Shown here: one piece after another, positions 16,728-25,779 of the stretch | Numbering within the stretch: position 1 is the first letter of the stretch | Layout: each line of letters opens with the position of its first letter | Source: Maribacter sp. | GTDB lineage: Bacteria > Bacteroidota > Bacteroidia > Flavobacteriales > Flavobacteriaceae | Reading direction: 5' to 3' | NCBI GenBank assembly: GCA_022865355.1 | Contig: JALHST010000117.1 | Coordinates: 1-45,765 of the forward strand | Length of the DNA: 45,765 bases | Notes under the pieces: model-generated | Told to the model about the DNA's origin: nothing | Databases searched by the model: none | Seen by the model: the letters and a program-made list of their open reading frames with translations, nothing else | Translations under genes and position numbers: made by a program

Positions 16728-17423
16728 ATGATGATGTATTATATACTCCTAGGCGCCATTGCCCTAGTCAGTTTTTTAGTCAGTAATAAACTAAAGAGCA
16801 AGTTTAAGTATTATTCTACGGTACATTTAAGAAATGGGATGAGCGGTGCTGAAATAGCCGAAAAAATGCTGGCCGATAATGGCATACGGGATGTTAAGGT
16901 CGTTTCTACGCCCGGTATGTTGTCAGACCACTATAATCCACAAAATAAAACGGTCAACCTCAGTGAAGGGGTCTATAGTCAGCGCAATGCCTCCGCTGCC
17001 GCGGTAGCTGCCCATGAATGTGGGCATGCTGTACAGCATGCGCATGCCTATGAATGGCTGGCCTTGCGTTCCAAACTGGTCCCAGTGGTCAGCGTAACTT
17101 CTGGAATGTCTACCTGGGTGGTTTTCGGCGGAATTATGTTGGGTGCCGCTGCAGGTATCGGTTTTGGGTATTGGGTGGCAGTAGCCGGACTTATTATGAT
17201 GGGTTTTGCAACCTTGTTCAGTTTTATCACTTTGCCCGTCGAGTATGATGCCAGTAATAGGGCTTTAGCTTGGTTGAAATCAAAAAACATGCTTACCCCC
17301 GAAGAATATAAAGGGTCTGAAGATGCCTTGAAATGGGCGGCTCGAACCTATGTGGTCGCAGCGATCGGTTCACTGGCTACTTTGGTGTACTGGGGCATGC
17401 AGGTATTGGGCAATCGCGACTAA
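16728..17423 (+). CDS. Membrane zinc metallopeptidase (YugP-like)
   Basis: This 231-residue protein belongs to the YugP-like zinc peptidase family (putative neutral zinc metallopeptidase). An N-terminal membrane segment (about residues 4-20) is followed by the soluble part with the core GMSGAEIAEKML...VVSTPGMLSDHYNPQNKTVNLSEGVY. The catalytic motif HECGH is at 96-100 (HExxH), after SAAAVAAHECGHA. Two or three further membrane segments follow (about 115-170 and 205-225). The intact HExxH supports an active protease, but the substrate is unknown. Three consecutive ATG codons (16728, 16731, then 16737 after TAT) make the exact start uncertain by a few residues. Confidence 0.9.
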   Translation: MMMYYILLGAIALVSFLVSNKLKSKFKYYSTVHLRNGMSGAEIAEKMLADNGIRDVKVVSTPGMLSDHYNPQNKTVNLSEGVYSQRNASAAAVAAHECGHAVQHAHAYEWLALRSKLVPVVSVTSGMSTWVVFGGIMLGAAAGIGFGYWVAVAGLIMMGFATLFSFITLPVEYDASNRALAWLKSKNMLTPEEYKGSEDALKWAARTYVVAAIGSLATLVYWGMQVLGNRD

Positions 17424-17483
17424 ATAGTAAAACTGGGAAAGACTACAAAGACGGTAGACCCTGCCTGCTGTTTGTATGGTGTA

Positions 17484-17954
17484 TCAAATCGTAATTTGCC
17501 GGTCGATTTGTTGGGCCAATGATATGAAGGTTTCCGTTCGCGAAACGCCTTCTATCTGTTGAATTTCCTTATTAAGTACCTGCATTAGATGTTCGTTATC
17601 CCTGCAAAGGACTTTGATGAGGATCGACCAATTTCCGGTAGTGTAATGACATTCTAAAACTTCAGGTATTTTTTCAAGTTGTTTTACCGCAGCGGGATTG
17701 CTCATGGCCTTGTCCAAATAAATACCAATATATGCCATGGTAGTGTATCCCATAATTTTCGGATTGATGATAAACTTAGATCCCACCAAAAGACCTGAAG
17801 CTTCCAGTTTTCGAAGACGCTGATGAATCGCGGCGCCAGAAATTCCGATACTACGCGCAATTTCCAAAACCGGCTTTCTTGCATCTGCCATAAGCATCCT
17901 TAATATCTTTTTATCGATGCCATCAATTTTTATCTTTTCGTTAGCAGATTTCAT
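17484..17954 (-). CDS. Lrp/AsnC-family transcriptional regulator
   Basis: This 156-residue protein has an N-terminal AsnC-type winged helix (DGIDKKILRMLMADARKPVLEIARSIGISGAAIHQRLRKLEASGLL, about residues 12-56) and a C-terminal RAM ligand/assembly domain (about 70-150, with YIGIYLDKA and HYTTGNWSILIKVLC). Such proteins form octamers and respond to amino acids. It lies downstream of and co-directional with the saccharopine dehydrogenase-like gene across 141 nt. A near-consensus -7 element on the minus strand (TATATTTA, 17977-17984) suggests its own promoter 22 nt before the start. Regulation of amino-acid, possibly lysine, metabolism is a context inference. Confidence 0.92.
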   Translation of the reverse strand: MKSANEKIKIDGIDKKILRMLMADARKPVLEIARSIGISGAAIHQRLRKLEASGLLVGSKFIINPKIMGYTTMAYIGIYLDKAMSNPAAVKQLEKIPEVLECHYTTGNWSILIKVLCRDNEHLMQVLNKEIQQIEGVSRTETFISLAQQIDRQITI

Positions 17955-18095
17955 GGGAAGGGTTTCATGTACTATATAAATATATCAAAATTAATTGCAT
18001 AGTGTTAGATTGATTTTAAAGTTAAAAGCAGGGATTCAAACACGTAAAAAGAGCGCGTTGGTTTTGGGATAGGATCTATTTTGCTGGGGGAAGTA

Positions 18096-19469
18096 CTAAC
18101 TGGCCACTGAATTTGGATTGTACCCCAAATAGGGCACTTCATTTTCTTTAAAATGTATCCCGTAATTTTTTAACTCGGTCAAAATGGGTTGATATACCAA
18201 TTTGTCAATGGGTATTTGTACACCGGGCTCCTTGATCTTCTTATTCAAAATGAGCAGGGTGGCAATGGCAACCGGAAGCCCTACGGTCTTTGCCATGGCC
18301 GTATGTAAACGATTTTCACCTAACACGACCATATTGGCATCGATTTGTCGTTTTTTCCCCAGCAGCTCATAGCCAAATTTGTGATACATTACGATCATAT
18401 CCTTATCAGTATCCTCCAATGTCCAACTGTCCTCTAAAATCTTTTGAAGAATTTGGGCCGGAGTGGCGTTTTTTAAGGATATTATCTTCTTCGCATCGAA
18501 TAAGTTCAATTCCAACAATTTTTCCCACATGATATCATCTTGATCGATCTTAAGATAATATCGCAGCTTCAATTCAACCGAATCAGTAGGTGAATAGGGT
18601 AAAAATAAGTTGACGAATTCCCGATAGGACATGCCTTCCGAGTTTTCAATCGTGTAACTGTCATCGGTCATCCCCAATTGCACGAACATATTCCATGCCT
18701 TCGAAAAACCCACTCTACGCATGGTTCCTCGATACAGGGTCAAAGCGTCTTCCAAACCATAGGCCTTTCGATAGTCTAAAGAATCCCGATTGGCATATCC
18801 TTCGAATTTGCCATATCCTTCAATTGTGAAGAATTCGGTTCTTCTAAATAGTTTGTGGTAGGGAATATACTTATAGGTGCCTTCCTGTATAAATTTTGCG
18901 GCCCCACCCTGTCCTGCCAGCACTACATTCCTGGGATTCCAAGTGAATTTATAATTCCAGAGATTCGTGTCACTTTCCGGAGCCACCAACCCCCCGGTAA
19001 AAGATTCGAACAAGAGCATCTTACCCCCTTGACTGCGGATACGATCAATAATCTGCATGGCACTCATATGGTCTATCCCAGGATCAAGTCCCACCTCATT
19101 CATAAATACCAGGCCTTTTTCCTTTGCTTTGGCATGTAGCGCCTTAATTTCTTCGCTTACATAAGAGGCAGTTACCAAATGTTTTCCTGATGCAATACAT
19201 TCTTTGGCTACCAGGATATGAAAATGTGCCGGGAGCATCGATACGACAATATCACTATCATGAATCGATTTTTTTCGTTGATCGTCATCAAGTACATCAA
19301 AACGAAAAATAGTACAGGCGGGATGATCATGTAAGTATTTCGGAACCCCATCTGGATTTATGTCACCAATGGCCAAATGAATATTTTCCTTCTCGGCATG
19401 TTCAATAAAATAGTCCAATAAATAAGAAGTAGACTTTCCGGCACCGACAACCAATATTTTTCGTAGCAT
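18096..19469 (-). CDS. Saccharopine dehydrogenase-family protein
   Basis: This 457-residue protein has an N-terminal Rossmann fold (VVGAGKSTSYLLDYF, about residues 7-21, then IGDIN and SMLPAHFHILVAKECI) and the saccharopine reductase-type C-terminal domain (MNEVGLDPGIDHMSAM, then FESFTGGLVAPESDTNLWNYKFTWNPRNVVLAGQGGA). This matches the LYS9/saccharopine dehydrogenase (glutamate-forming) family, which interconverts saccharopine with aminoadipate semialdehyde plus glutamate. In bacteria that use it, the route is usually lysine breakdown. No lysine-ketoglutarate reductase gene is adjacent, so the role is inferred from family. The neighbouring Lrp-type gene is a possible regulator. Confidence 0.85.
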   Translation of the reverse strand: MLRKILVVGAGKSTSYLLDYFIEHAEKENIHLAIGDINPDGVPKYLHDHPACTIFRFDVLDDDQRKKSIHDSDIVVSMLPAHFHILVAKECIASGKHLVTASYVSEEIKALHAKAKEKGLVFMNEVGLDPGIDHMSAMQIIDRIRSQGGKMLLFESFTGGLVAPESDTNLWNYKFTWNPRNVVLAGQGGAAKFIQEGTYKYIPYHKLFRRTEFFTIEGYGKFEGYANRDSLDYRKAYGLEDALTLYRGTMRRVGFSKAWNMFVQLGMTDDSYTIENSEGMSYREFVNLFLPYSPTDSVELKLRYYLKIDQDDIMWEKLLELNLFDAKKIISLKNATPAQILQKILEDSWTLEDTDKDMIVMYHKFGYELLGKKRQIDANMVVLGENRLHTAMAKTVGLPVAIATLLILNKKIKEPGVQIPIDKLVYQPILTELKNYGIHFKENEVPYLGYNPNSVAS

Positions 19470-19553
19470 GTACTAAGGTACTTTTGTTGATGAAAAAACG
19501 ATTTACGAAGGTATCAAATTGTTACATTTATAAAAAAATAGATAATTCAAGTT

Positions 19554-19940
19554 ATGAACAAAACAATTTTTTTGACGGGGATCCTATTCGGTTTGACGGG
19601 GATACTTTTAGGGGCTTTTGGCGCCCACGGTCTAGAAAAGCTGATCGCTGCCAAAGCGCTACAAACTTATGAAACCGGGGTTAAATATCAAATGTACCAT
19701 GCTCTTTTTTTAATGATACTGGCAGGTATAAAGCCCATGAAGCCTGAAAGTAAGAAATTGGTTTTTTACCTAATATTATTTGGGATATTACTTTTCTCAT
19801 TTTCGATATACCTGTTGGCCCTCAACGAATTGACCGATTTTGATTTTAGGGCAATTGCCTTTCTCACCCCATTGGGAGGAATCATGCTCATCCTAGGTTG
19901 GGGCATTCTAGGCTATCGTAGTTTTAAGTATTTCGACTAA
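19554..19940 (+). CDS. DUF423 small membrane protein (YgdD-like)
   Basis: This 128-residue protein has four membrane segments (about residues 5-25, 48-62, 68-88, 98-122). The family signature is GLTGILLGAFGAHGLEK near the start and TYETGVKYQMYHALFL in the second segment; both are diagnostic of DUF423/YgdD. Function is unknown. A near-consensus -7 element TACATTTA (19523-19530) sits 23 nt before the ATG. It stands alone between two divergently oriented units. Confidence 0.88.
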   Translation: MNKTIFLTGILFGLTGILLGAFGAHGLEKLIAAKALQTYETGVKYQMYHALFLMILAGIKPMKPESKKLVFYLILFGILLFSFSIYLLALNELTDFDFRAIAFLTPLGGIMLILGWGILGYRSFKYFD

Positions 19941-19979
19941 TAAATTCTCAAAATTAATAGCTTGAAATTAATTTTATGA

Positions 19980-19987
19980 TAATTTTG
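19980..19987 (+). promoter_or_regulatory. Promoter -7 element of pckA
   Basis: TAatTTTG matches TAnnTTTG exactly, 21 nt before the ATG at 20009. A TTG at 19962-19964 lies 15 nt upstream, slightly closer than the usual -33 spacing. Confidence 0.55.
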
Positions 19988-20008
19988 TACTATCAAAAAC
20001 TCATTTAA

Positions 20009-21625
20009 ATGAATATATCGGAACATAAGGCGAAATCGATTTCGCTGAAGGGGTACGGAATTATGCACGATAATATCCACTATCAGCTAACCCCCGCACA
20101 ATTGCACGCCCTAACTTTGGAAAAAGGGATGGGGAAGGAAACCGCCACTGGAGCCTTGGCCATCAATACTGGAAAGTTTACCGGAAGGTCTCCACAGGAT
20201 CGATTTATAGTCAAGGATGCGATAACGTCCGATAAGGTATGGTGGGGTCCGATCAACATTCCGTTTGAACCCGAAAATTTTGATGCCCTTTACCGGAAGG
20301 TCATGGCGTATATGAATAATATCGAGCTGTATGTTCGGGATTGTTACGCCTGTGCAGATGCCAATTACCGTATGAATATCAGGGTGATTACAGAATATCC
20401 TTGGTCAAACTTGTTTGCCTACAATATGTTCATCAGACCGACTGCCGAGGACCTTAGGAATTTTGATCCGGAATGGACGGTGATCAACGCACCTGGGTTT
20501 CTTGCCCAGCCCGAAACTGACGGCACACGACAAGAAAATTTTGCCATTCTGAACTTCACAAGAAAGATTGCCTTAATAGGAGGTTCAGGATATACCGGTG
20601 AAATAAAAAAGGGAATTTTTTCGGCCCTGAACTTTATACTTCCCGTCACTAAAAATACCTTGCCCATGCACTGTTCGGCAAACGTGGGCAAAGAGGGGGA
20701 TACGGCCATATTTTTTGGATTGTCGGGCACGGGTAAAACGACCTTGTCCGCAGATCCGAATCGAAGGCTCATCGGTGATGATGAGCATGGCTGGAACAAT
20801 GAAAATGCCATATTCAATTTTGAAGGAGGCTGCTATGCGAAAGTCATTGACCTCTCGCCCGAACATGAACCAGAAATTTTTGCGGCCATTAAAAAAGGAG
20901 CGCTCTTAGAAAATGTAATAATCGATGAAAATGGGGAGGTCGATTTTAGGGATACCTCGATCACACAAAATACCCGCGTAAGTTATCCATTGTACCACAT
21001 TGAAAATATCCAACAACCTTCCATCGGCAAAAACCCCAAGAACATATTCTTTTTAACGGCCGATGCCTTTGGGGTATTGCCGCCGATTTCGAAATTAACG
21101 CCAAGTCAGGCAGCCTATCATTTTATATCGGGATATACGGCGAAGGTCGCTGGTACCGAAGCGGGCGTAGTTGAGCCGGTTCCTTCGTTCTCTGCCTGTT
21201 TCGGTGCGCCTTTCATGCCTTTGCACCCCGCAAAATACGCCGAGATGTTGAGTAGAAAAATGAAGGAGGCAGGTGTAAATGTCTGGCTGGTGAATACGGG
21301 GTGGACCGGAGGTCCTTATGGTGTTGGCACACGTATGAAATTAAAATATACCAGGGCTATGATACAGGCGGCGTTAAATGGGGATTTGGGCTTATACTCC
21401 TATGATATGTATCATATACATTCAGTTTTTGGGGTCGCTCAGCCTAGGGAATGTCCTGGGGTGCCAACCAGTGTTTTGAGCCCGCGGACCACTTGGAATA
21501 ACGATGAGGCCTACTACAAGACCGCCTTTAAGCTTACCAATGCCTTCAGGGAAAACTTTAAAAAATTCGAAGCCTATGCCAGTGAGGAAATCCGCAGGGG
21601 AGGACCCCAACGATATGCCTTCTAA
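20009..21625 (+). CDS. pckA: Phosphoenolpyruvate carboxykinase (ATP)
   Basis: This is the ATP-dependent enzyme converting oxaloacetate to phosphoenolpyruvate, the entry step of gluconeogenesis. The 538 residues are standard. Recognisable parts are TGRSPQDRFIVKD (about 53-65), the substrate-binding Arg region, the kinase-1a P-loop GLSGTGKTTLSADPNR (about 238-253), the metal-binding LIGDDEHGW, and TAFGV-type, SGYTAKVAGTE and NTGWTGGPYGVG motifs in the second half. ATG 20009 is preceded by a -7 element, and the gene ends in a strong terminator, so it is monocistronic. Confidence 0.97.
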   Translation: MNISEHKAKSISLKGYGIMHDNIHYQLTPAQLHALTLEKGMGKETATGALAINTGKFTGRSPQDRFIVKDAITSDKVWWGPINIPFEPENFDALYRKVMAYMNNIELYVRDCYACADANYRMNIRVITEYPWSNLFAYNMFIRPTAEDLRNFDPEWTVINAPGFLAQPETDGTRQENFAILNFTRKIALIGGSGYTGEIKKGIFSALNFILPVTKNTLPMHCSANVGKEGDTAIFFGLSGTGKTTLSADPNRRLIGDDEHGWNNENAIFNFEGGCYAKVIDLSPEHEPEIFAAIKKGALLENVIIDENGEVDFRDTSITQNTRVSYPLYHIENIQQPSIGKNPKNIFFLTADAFGVLPPISKLTPSQAAYHFISGYTAKVAGTEAGVVEPVPSFSACFGAPFMPLHPAKYAEMLSRKMKEAGVNVWLVNTGWTGGPYGVGTRMKLKYTRAMIQAALNGDLGLYSYDMYHIHSVFGVAQPRECPGVPTSVLSPRTTWNNDEAYYKTAFKLTNAFRENFKKFEAYASEEIRRGGPQRYAF

Positions 21626-21628
21626 GAC

Positions 21629-21657
21629 AAAACCCTTTGGATTTCCAAAGGGTTTTT
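21629..21657 (+). terminator. Strong terminator after pckA
   Basis: A 12-bp perfect stem (21629-21640 with 21645-21656) has the core ACCCTTTGG/CCAAAGGGT, a 4-nt loop ATTT and T residues to 21657. It begins 4 nt after the pckA stop. The A-rich other flank could also serve the convergent hemD transcript. Confidence 0.88.
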
Positions 21658-21685
21658 AGTGTATTGATTAGTAAGGGGCACCTAT

Positions 21686-22438
21686 TTATTTTTTATTCGC
21701 CTCGGTAATATATTTTTGAAGTGCCATGGTCATTGACGGGGTGTCGGGAGTCGGGGCCTTGATATCGATGCGCAATCCGGCTTCCGTGGCCGCTTCTATG
21801 GTCGAATCACCGTAGACAGCGATACGGGTGTCATTTTGTTTAAAATCGGGAAAATTCTTTAAAAGTGATTCTATTCCCGAAGGACTAAAAAACACCAAAA
21901 TATCATAATATACGTCCCTCAGATCCGATAGGTCGCTAATGACGGTCTTGTAAAATATACCCCGGGTATAATTAACACCTAGTTTATCCAATGTTGCCGG
22001 GATAATAGGCTTTAGAACATCGGAGGAAGGCAGCAGAAAGGCTTCGTCCTTATATTTTTTGAACAGCGTTACCAAATCATCGAAATTCATTTTACCCACA
22101 TAGATCTTTCGTTTTCGGTAAATGACATATTTCTGAAGATAAAAAGCGACTGCCTCTGATTGGCAAAAATATTTCATTGAATCAGGCACCTTGAATCGCA
22201 TTTCCTCCGCAATCCTAAAATAGTGATCTACCGCATTGCGGCTGGTGAGGATAATGGCCGAATAATTTTTGAGATCTATCTTTTGCAGTCGAACATTTTT
22301 GGCATCAACCCCTTCAACATGTATAAAGGGCCTAAAATCAACTTTTACCTTTTCCTTATCAATGAGTTTTGAATAAGGAGAGTTTTCCATTTTCGGCTCC
22401 GGTTGTGATACCAAAATTGTTTTTACTTTCATGTGCAA
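21686..22438 (-). CDS. hemD: Uroporphyrinogen-III synthase
   Basis: HemD closes and isomerises hydroxymethylbilane to uroporphyrinogen III in haem synthesis. The 250-residue protein shows the weakly conserved two-domain pattern: TILVSQPEP at the start, NYSAIILTSRNAVDHYFRI (about residues 58-76), PSSDVLKP and the late DILVFFSPSGIESLLKNFP with IAVYGDSTIEAA. The family is poorly conserved in sequence, but these blocks are typical of the flavobacterial form. Start may be ATG 22438 or the in-frame ATG 22432. The DUF4271 gene lies 99 nt upstream on the same strand, a usual flavobacterial pairing. Confidence 0.85.
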   Translation of the reverse strand: MHMKVKTILVSQPEPKMENSPYSKLIDKEKVKVDFRPFIHVEGVDAKNVRLQKIDLKNYSAIILTSRNAVDHYFRIAEEMRFKVPDSMKYFCQSEAVAFYLQKYVIYRKRKIYVGKMNFDDLVTLFKKYKDEAFLLPSSDVLKPIIPATLDKLGVNYTRGIFYKTVISDLSDLRDVYYDILVFFSPSGIESLLKNFPDFKQNDTRIAVYGDSTIEAATEAGLRIDIKAPTPDTPSMTMALQKYITEANKK

Positions 22439-22537
22439 AAAGTTATTGCTTTGTTATTTTCGCATGTACCTATATACCATCAATATTAATTTTTAAAGCA
22501 ATTAATATCTTACATGGTTACAGCTTCATACATCCTA

Positions 22538-23191
22538 CTACTTAAGATAGCTCCCGAGAATAATAAACGGCGCAATTTCAAGAGCGCAAAGGTACAAAAT
22601 AAAATAGAAAAAGTTATTGGTAATGAATTTTTGATGAATCCGCACCACATTGACCCAACCGATTGCATTTATCAAGAGAATTAAAAAAACTGCGAGATAA
22701 ACAACAATTTTCGAGTCCTTTAAGACGTAGGTAAGAATCACATTGGCCATAAACATCAAAAGGGAACTATGATTTAAATAAGAAAGCTTGCTAAAAATAA
22801 TCTCACTAATAATCTTGTAGTTGCCAAAAATAAATCCGTTCCCCAATTGTAAAAATACCTTGGCTATCTCAAATAGGAGAATAGCGCCTAAAATGATCGG
22901 AAAGATCAAGGTATAGCTCTCGTCTCCATTTGGTGCGAATAACTTCCATATAAAAAAAAGAAATAGGGCCAAGTTACTTATTTGAAAAACACTAAAGAAA
23001 ACTTGAAACCAATTCATTAACGGTTCTTTCTTGTTGAACATGAAAATATACTTGTTGTTGAACGGCAGGATAATAAAATTAAGAAATCGGTTATAGAATT
23101 GATTTTTGGCGATAACCAGTAACAAGAGACTTCCGACTAAAAGTACGGTAGTCCAATCAAAACTTTCAATAGTGCGAAGTACGGGCTCCAT
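22538..23191 (-). CDS. DUF4271 membrane protein
   Basis: This 217-residue protein has about six membrane segments and fits DUF4271, a Bacteroidetes family of unknown function commonly next to hemD. The first segment is near residues 15-27 (WTTVLLVGSLLLLVI), with others around 60-80, 90-110, 140-155, 165-180 and 195-213. The conserved feature seen here is the start of the second segment, FNKKEPLMNWFQVFFSVFQISNLALF. Its start codon overlaps the stop of the upstream GT39 gene by one nucleotide, so the two are translationally linked. Confidence 0.82.
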   Translation of the reverse strand: MEPVLRTIESFDWTTVLLVGSLLLLVIAKNQFYNRFLNFIILPFNNKYIFMFNKKEPLMNWFQVFFSVFQISNLALFLFFIWKLFAPNGDESYTLIFPIILGAILLFEIAKVFLQLGNGFIFGNYKIISEIIFSKLSYLNHSSLLMFMANVILTYVLKDSKIVVYLAVFLILLINAIGWVNVVRIHQKFITNNFFYFILYLCALEIAPFIILGSYLK

Positions 23192-24858
23192 TAGTCAAGT
23201 CTTATATTTTGACCATTAAGACCATAATGTAGCCCATTTTCAGAAATACCGATTCTGAAATACACCGGATTTTCCATTAAGGGTTTTGGTAGCTTAAACG
23301 TAAAAAACGTGGTATCATTTGATTTCAAGGTCAAATTCTTATTCTCGGGCCGTACATCTTGTATGGGTATGATGTCAACGGGACGTTTGTAGTCGTTCAA
23401 ATAGGTCACTCCGAATCTAATTTTCTTCAGATCGATATCGATATCATAAGGATTATATACTTTTAGCGTATGTTCACTGCCCCAGGGATTTTCAAATTTC
23501 CGGGTATCGACAAAACACTTCAGTTTGCGATAGGATTCAAAATCATCGATTATCTTTCCATAATATGTGCTTTCGTTTAAATTGGCAATTTGTATGTCCC
23601 TTTCGGGAATATATTGTGATAGATAAAGAATATTCTTATGTTGCACTTTTGACTCGGATTCATCGATAGAATATTCGTTTTCCCGATACATTGTATTGTT
23701 TAAGGAAAACGAGGTTTTCCCGGAATAAAAGGCATACATAGGGGCCAAACGATATGAATTTTCAAACACAACGGGCATATCCCCGGCAATTAACGCGACC
23801 TTTCGAACCCATTTCTTATTGCCATGACTTTCGTACGTTACAGGAAATAAGGGCTCGTAAATGAGGCCTATGCGCAAGATTGAAAGCAATACGATATTGA
23901 CCAGCCCCAATCTAAAAATCCATTTTCGGGTACTTTCGTTGATCAACATATCATTGAACGTCATTATTGTCAACGGTATTGAAATGACGATGATCCATTG
24001 CGTTTGTACGATCCGGTGGAGGCTTGATATAAAAAAGAATACAAGTACGCCATAAGTTAGATATACGAGTGCCTTCGTAAACAAATCAGTAATCCCGGTT
24101 TTGAAAAGTGCGCGATAAACCCAAGGAAAAATGAGTCCAAAAAGGGCAAAGAGATTTAGAAAATATCCCAATGTAAACTGTTTAAAATCATACGCTTCGT
24201 TCGGACGCTCGAATAAATGATATTTTATCGAAATAAAGTCATGGTCATAAAGCCAAATGAAATGGGGTATATAGGCAACCAAAGCGATGAAAACGGCCAT
24301 CCAGGCATATTTATTGGCCAATAATTTCAGATTCGACAGCAAGACAAAGAAGATAACCAATATCGCGTGGTATTTACTATACATCAAAGCGGCCATCACA
24401 AGGCCCATACCTATTGCCAACGAAAAGGAAGGTTTTGTTAGGAATCTCTTATATACCAGTAAGAAAAGGGCGGTAAAAAAAAGTAATGGGGTATCGGGCA
24501 AGGTAAAAAACCCATAGGCATTCAATAAGGTCACCGAAAAAGTCAGTATAAAAAAGTGGGTTATATACTCTTTCTTTCTTTTATTATCAATCAAGAGCCA
24601 TAAAATAATCAAGGTGCCTATCGAAAGGACACAGCTCATAAATCGAACGCCCAGTTCCCCAGAAAAAAAGAAACTACTGATCTTGATCAATAAGGCCACC
24701 ATGGGTGGATGGTCGAAATAACCCCAGGCCATATGTTGCGAGAAATACCAGTAATAGGCCTCATCAAAAATAAGTTCGGTAAAATATGATTGCAGCAGAT
24801 TGATAATGAAGACGACCCCTAAGAGATATAAGAATAGTTTGGGAAATTTTTGAAGCAT
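23191..24858 (-). CDS. GT39-type membrane glycosyltransferase (ArnT/PMT-like)
   Basis: This 555-residue protein has about ten or more membrane segments in its first ~350 residues and a soluble C-terminal part (about 370-555). Just after the first segment it has the acidic motif LIFDEAYYWYFSQHMAWGYFDHPPMVALLIK. The D-E pair and the YFDHPP motif are the signature of dolichyl/undecaprenyl-phosphate-sugar mannosyltransferases of the GT39/GT83 type. The enzyme should transfer a sugar from a polyprenyl-phosphate donor on the periplasmic face. The acceptor is unknown. The polyprenyl-phosphate mannose synthase-like gene divergent at 25049 is a plausible donor-making partner. Confidence 0.85.
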   Translation of the reverse strand: MLQKFPKLFLYLLGVVFIINLLQSYFTELIFDEAYYWYFSQHMAWGYFDHPPMVALLIKISSFFFSGELGVRFMSCVLSIGTLIILWLLIDNKRKKEYITHFFILTFSVTLLNAYGFFTLPDTPLLFFTALFLLVYKRFLTKPSFSLAIGMGLVMAALMYSKYHAILVIFFVLLSNLKLLANKYAWMAVFIALVAYIPHFIWLYDHDFISIKYHLFERPNEAYDFKQFTLGYFLNLFALFGLIFPWVYRALFKTGITDLFTKALVYLTYGVLVFFFISSLHRIVQTQWIIVISIPLTIMTFNDMLINESTRKWIFRLGLVNIVLLSILRIGLIYEPLFPVTYESHGNKKWVRKVALIAGDMPVVFENSYRLAPMYAFYSGKTSFSLNNTMYRENEYSIDESESKVQHKNILYLSQYIPERDIQIANLNESTYYGKIIDDFESYRKLKCFVDTRKFENPWGSEHTLKVYNPYDIDIDLKKIRFGVTYLNDYKRPVDIIPIQDVRPENKNLTLKSNDTTFFTFKLPKPLMENPVYFRIGISENGLHYGLNGQNIRLD

Positions 24859-25021
24859 TATTTTGAGTATCTTAAATTTTGCTGGAACCTAATAAAGGAC
24901 TTAATACCTCCCTGTATTATTTTTGCTATGAAGCGTCAAAATTACGAATTATGTCGTTTAGGTACCCTTTTAAAAAAATGATAAATACGATTATCCCGTT
25001 TTCATACAACCATTAAAACAC

Positions 25022-25029
25022 TATTTTTG
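25022..25029 (+). promoter_or_regulatory. Promoter -7 element of the GT2 gene
   Basis: TAttTTTG matches the consensus exactly, 19 nt before the ATG at 25049. A second exact TAttTTTG lies at 24918-24925 on the same strand. The rest of the 190-nt gap shows no gene. Confidence 0.5.
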
Positions 25030-25048
25030 CCCAAATACTATCAAATCA

Positions 25049-25777
25049 ATGTCGGATCGACTAGTCATTATTCCCACATACAATGAGATTGAGAACATTG
25101 AGGCCATCATAAAAGCGGTTTTTGAACTTTCCACCGAATTTCATGTTCTTATTGTTGATGATAATTCCCCGGACGGTACCGCCAAAGTTGTGGAGGAGTT
25201 GCAGGCAAATTTTAAGGACCGGCTTTTCATAGCGGTTCGCAATGGTAAATTAGGTTTAGGCACGGCTTACATTCATGGGTTTAAATGGGCCATTGACCGA
25301 AAGTATAATTACATCTTCGAGATGGATGCAGACTTCTCACACAACCCGTTAGACCTTGAAAGATTGTATGCCGCTTGCGCGAACGGTGCCGATGTTGCTG
25401 TGGGGTCACGATATAAAAAAGGCGTAAATGTCGTTGACTGGCCCTTGTATCGGGTATTGTTGTCCTATGGTGCATCAATTTATGTAAAAATAATCACCGG
25501 GATGCGGGTACACGATCCCACCGCAGGTTTTGTGTGCTATAAACGATATGTTTTGGAAAATATACACCTAGAGTCAATTCGATCGATCGGGTATGCTTTT
25601 CAAATTGAAATGAAATTCAGGGCCTATCTAAAAAATTATAAAATTGAGGAAATTTCAATCGTCTTTCGTGACCGCCTTCGGGGGAAATCAAAAATGAGTG
25701 GCTCGATTATCCACGAGGCGATATTCGGGGTTCTTAAAATGAAGATTAGAAGTTTGTTTCATAAAGATAAATTTTAA
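25049..25777 (+). CDS. Polyprenol-phosphate mannose synthase-like GT2
   Basis: This 242-residue GT2 glycosyltransferase is of the dolichol-phosphate mannose synthase type, with only the cytosolic catalytic domain and no C-terminal membrane region. Visible motifs are IIPTYNEIENIEAII (about residues 7-21), VDDNSPDGTAKVV (36-48), the DxD metal site in FEMDADFSHNP, VGSRYKKG, and the terminal IVFRDRLRGKSKMSG typical of DPM1-like enzymes. It likely transfers mannose (or another hexose) from a GDP-sugar to polyprenyl phosphate. It heads a unit with pyrC 2 nt downstream, and is divergent from the GT39 gene that could use its product. Confidence 0.9.
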   Translation: MSDRLVIIPTYNEIENIEAIIKAVFELSTEFHVLIVDDNSPDGTAKVVEELQANFKDRLFIAVRNGKLGLGTAYIHGFKWAIDRKYNYIFEMDADFSHNPLDLERLYAACANGADVAVGSRYKKGVNVVDWPLYRVLLSYGASIYVKIITGMRVHDPTAGFVCYKRYVLENIHLESIRSIGYAFQIEMKFRAYLKNYKIEEISIVFRDRLRGKSKMSGSIIHEAIFGVLKMKIRSLFHKDKF

Positions 25778-25779
25778 CT

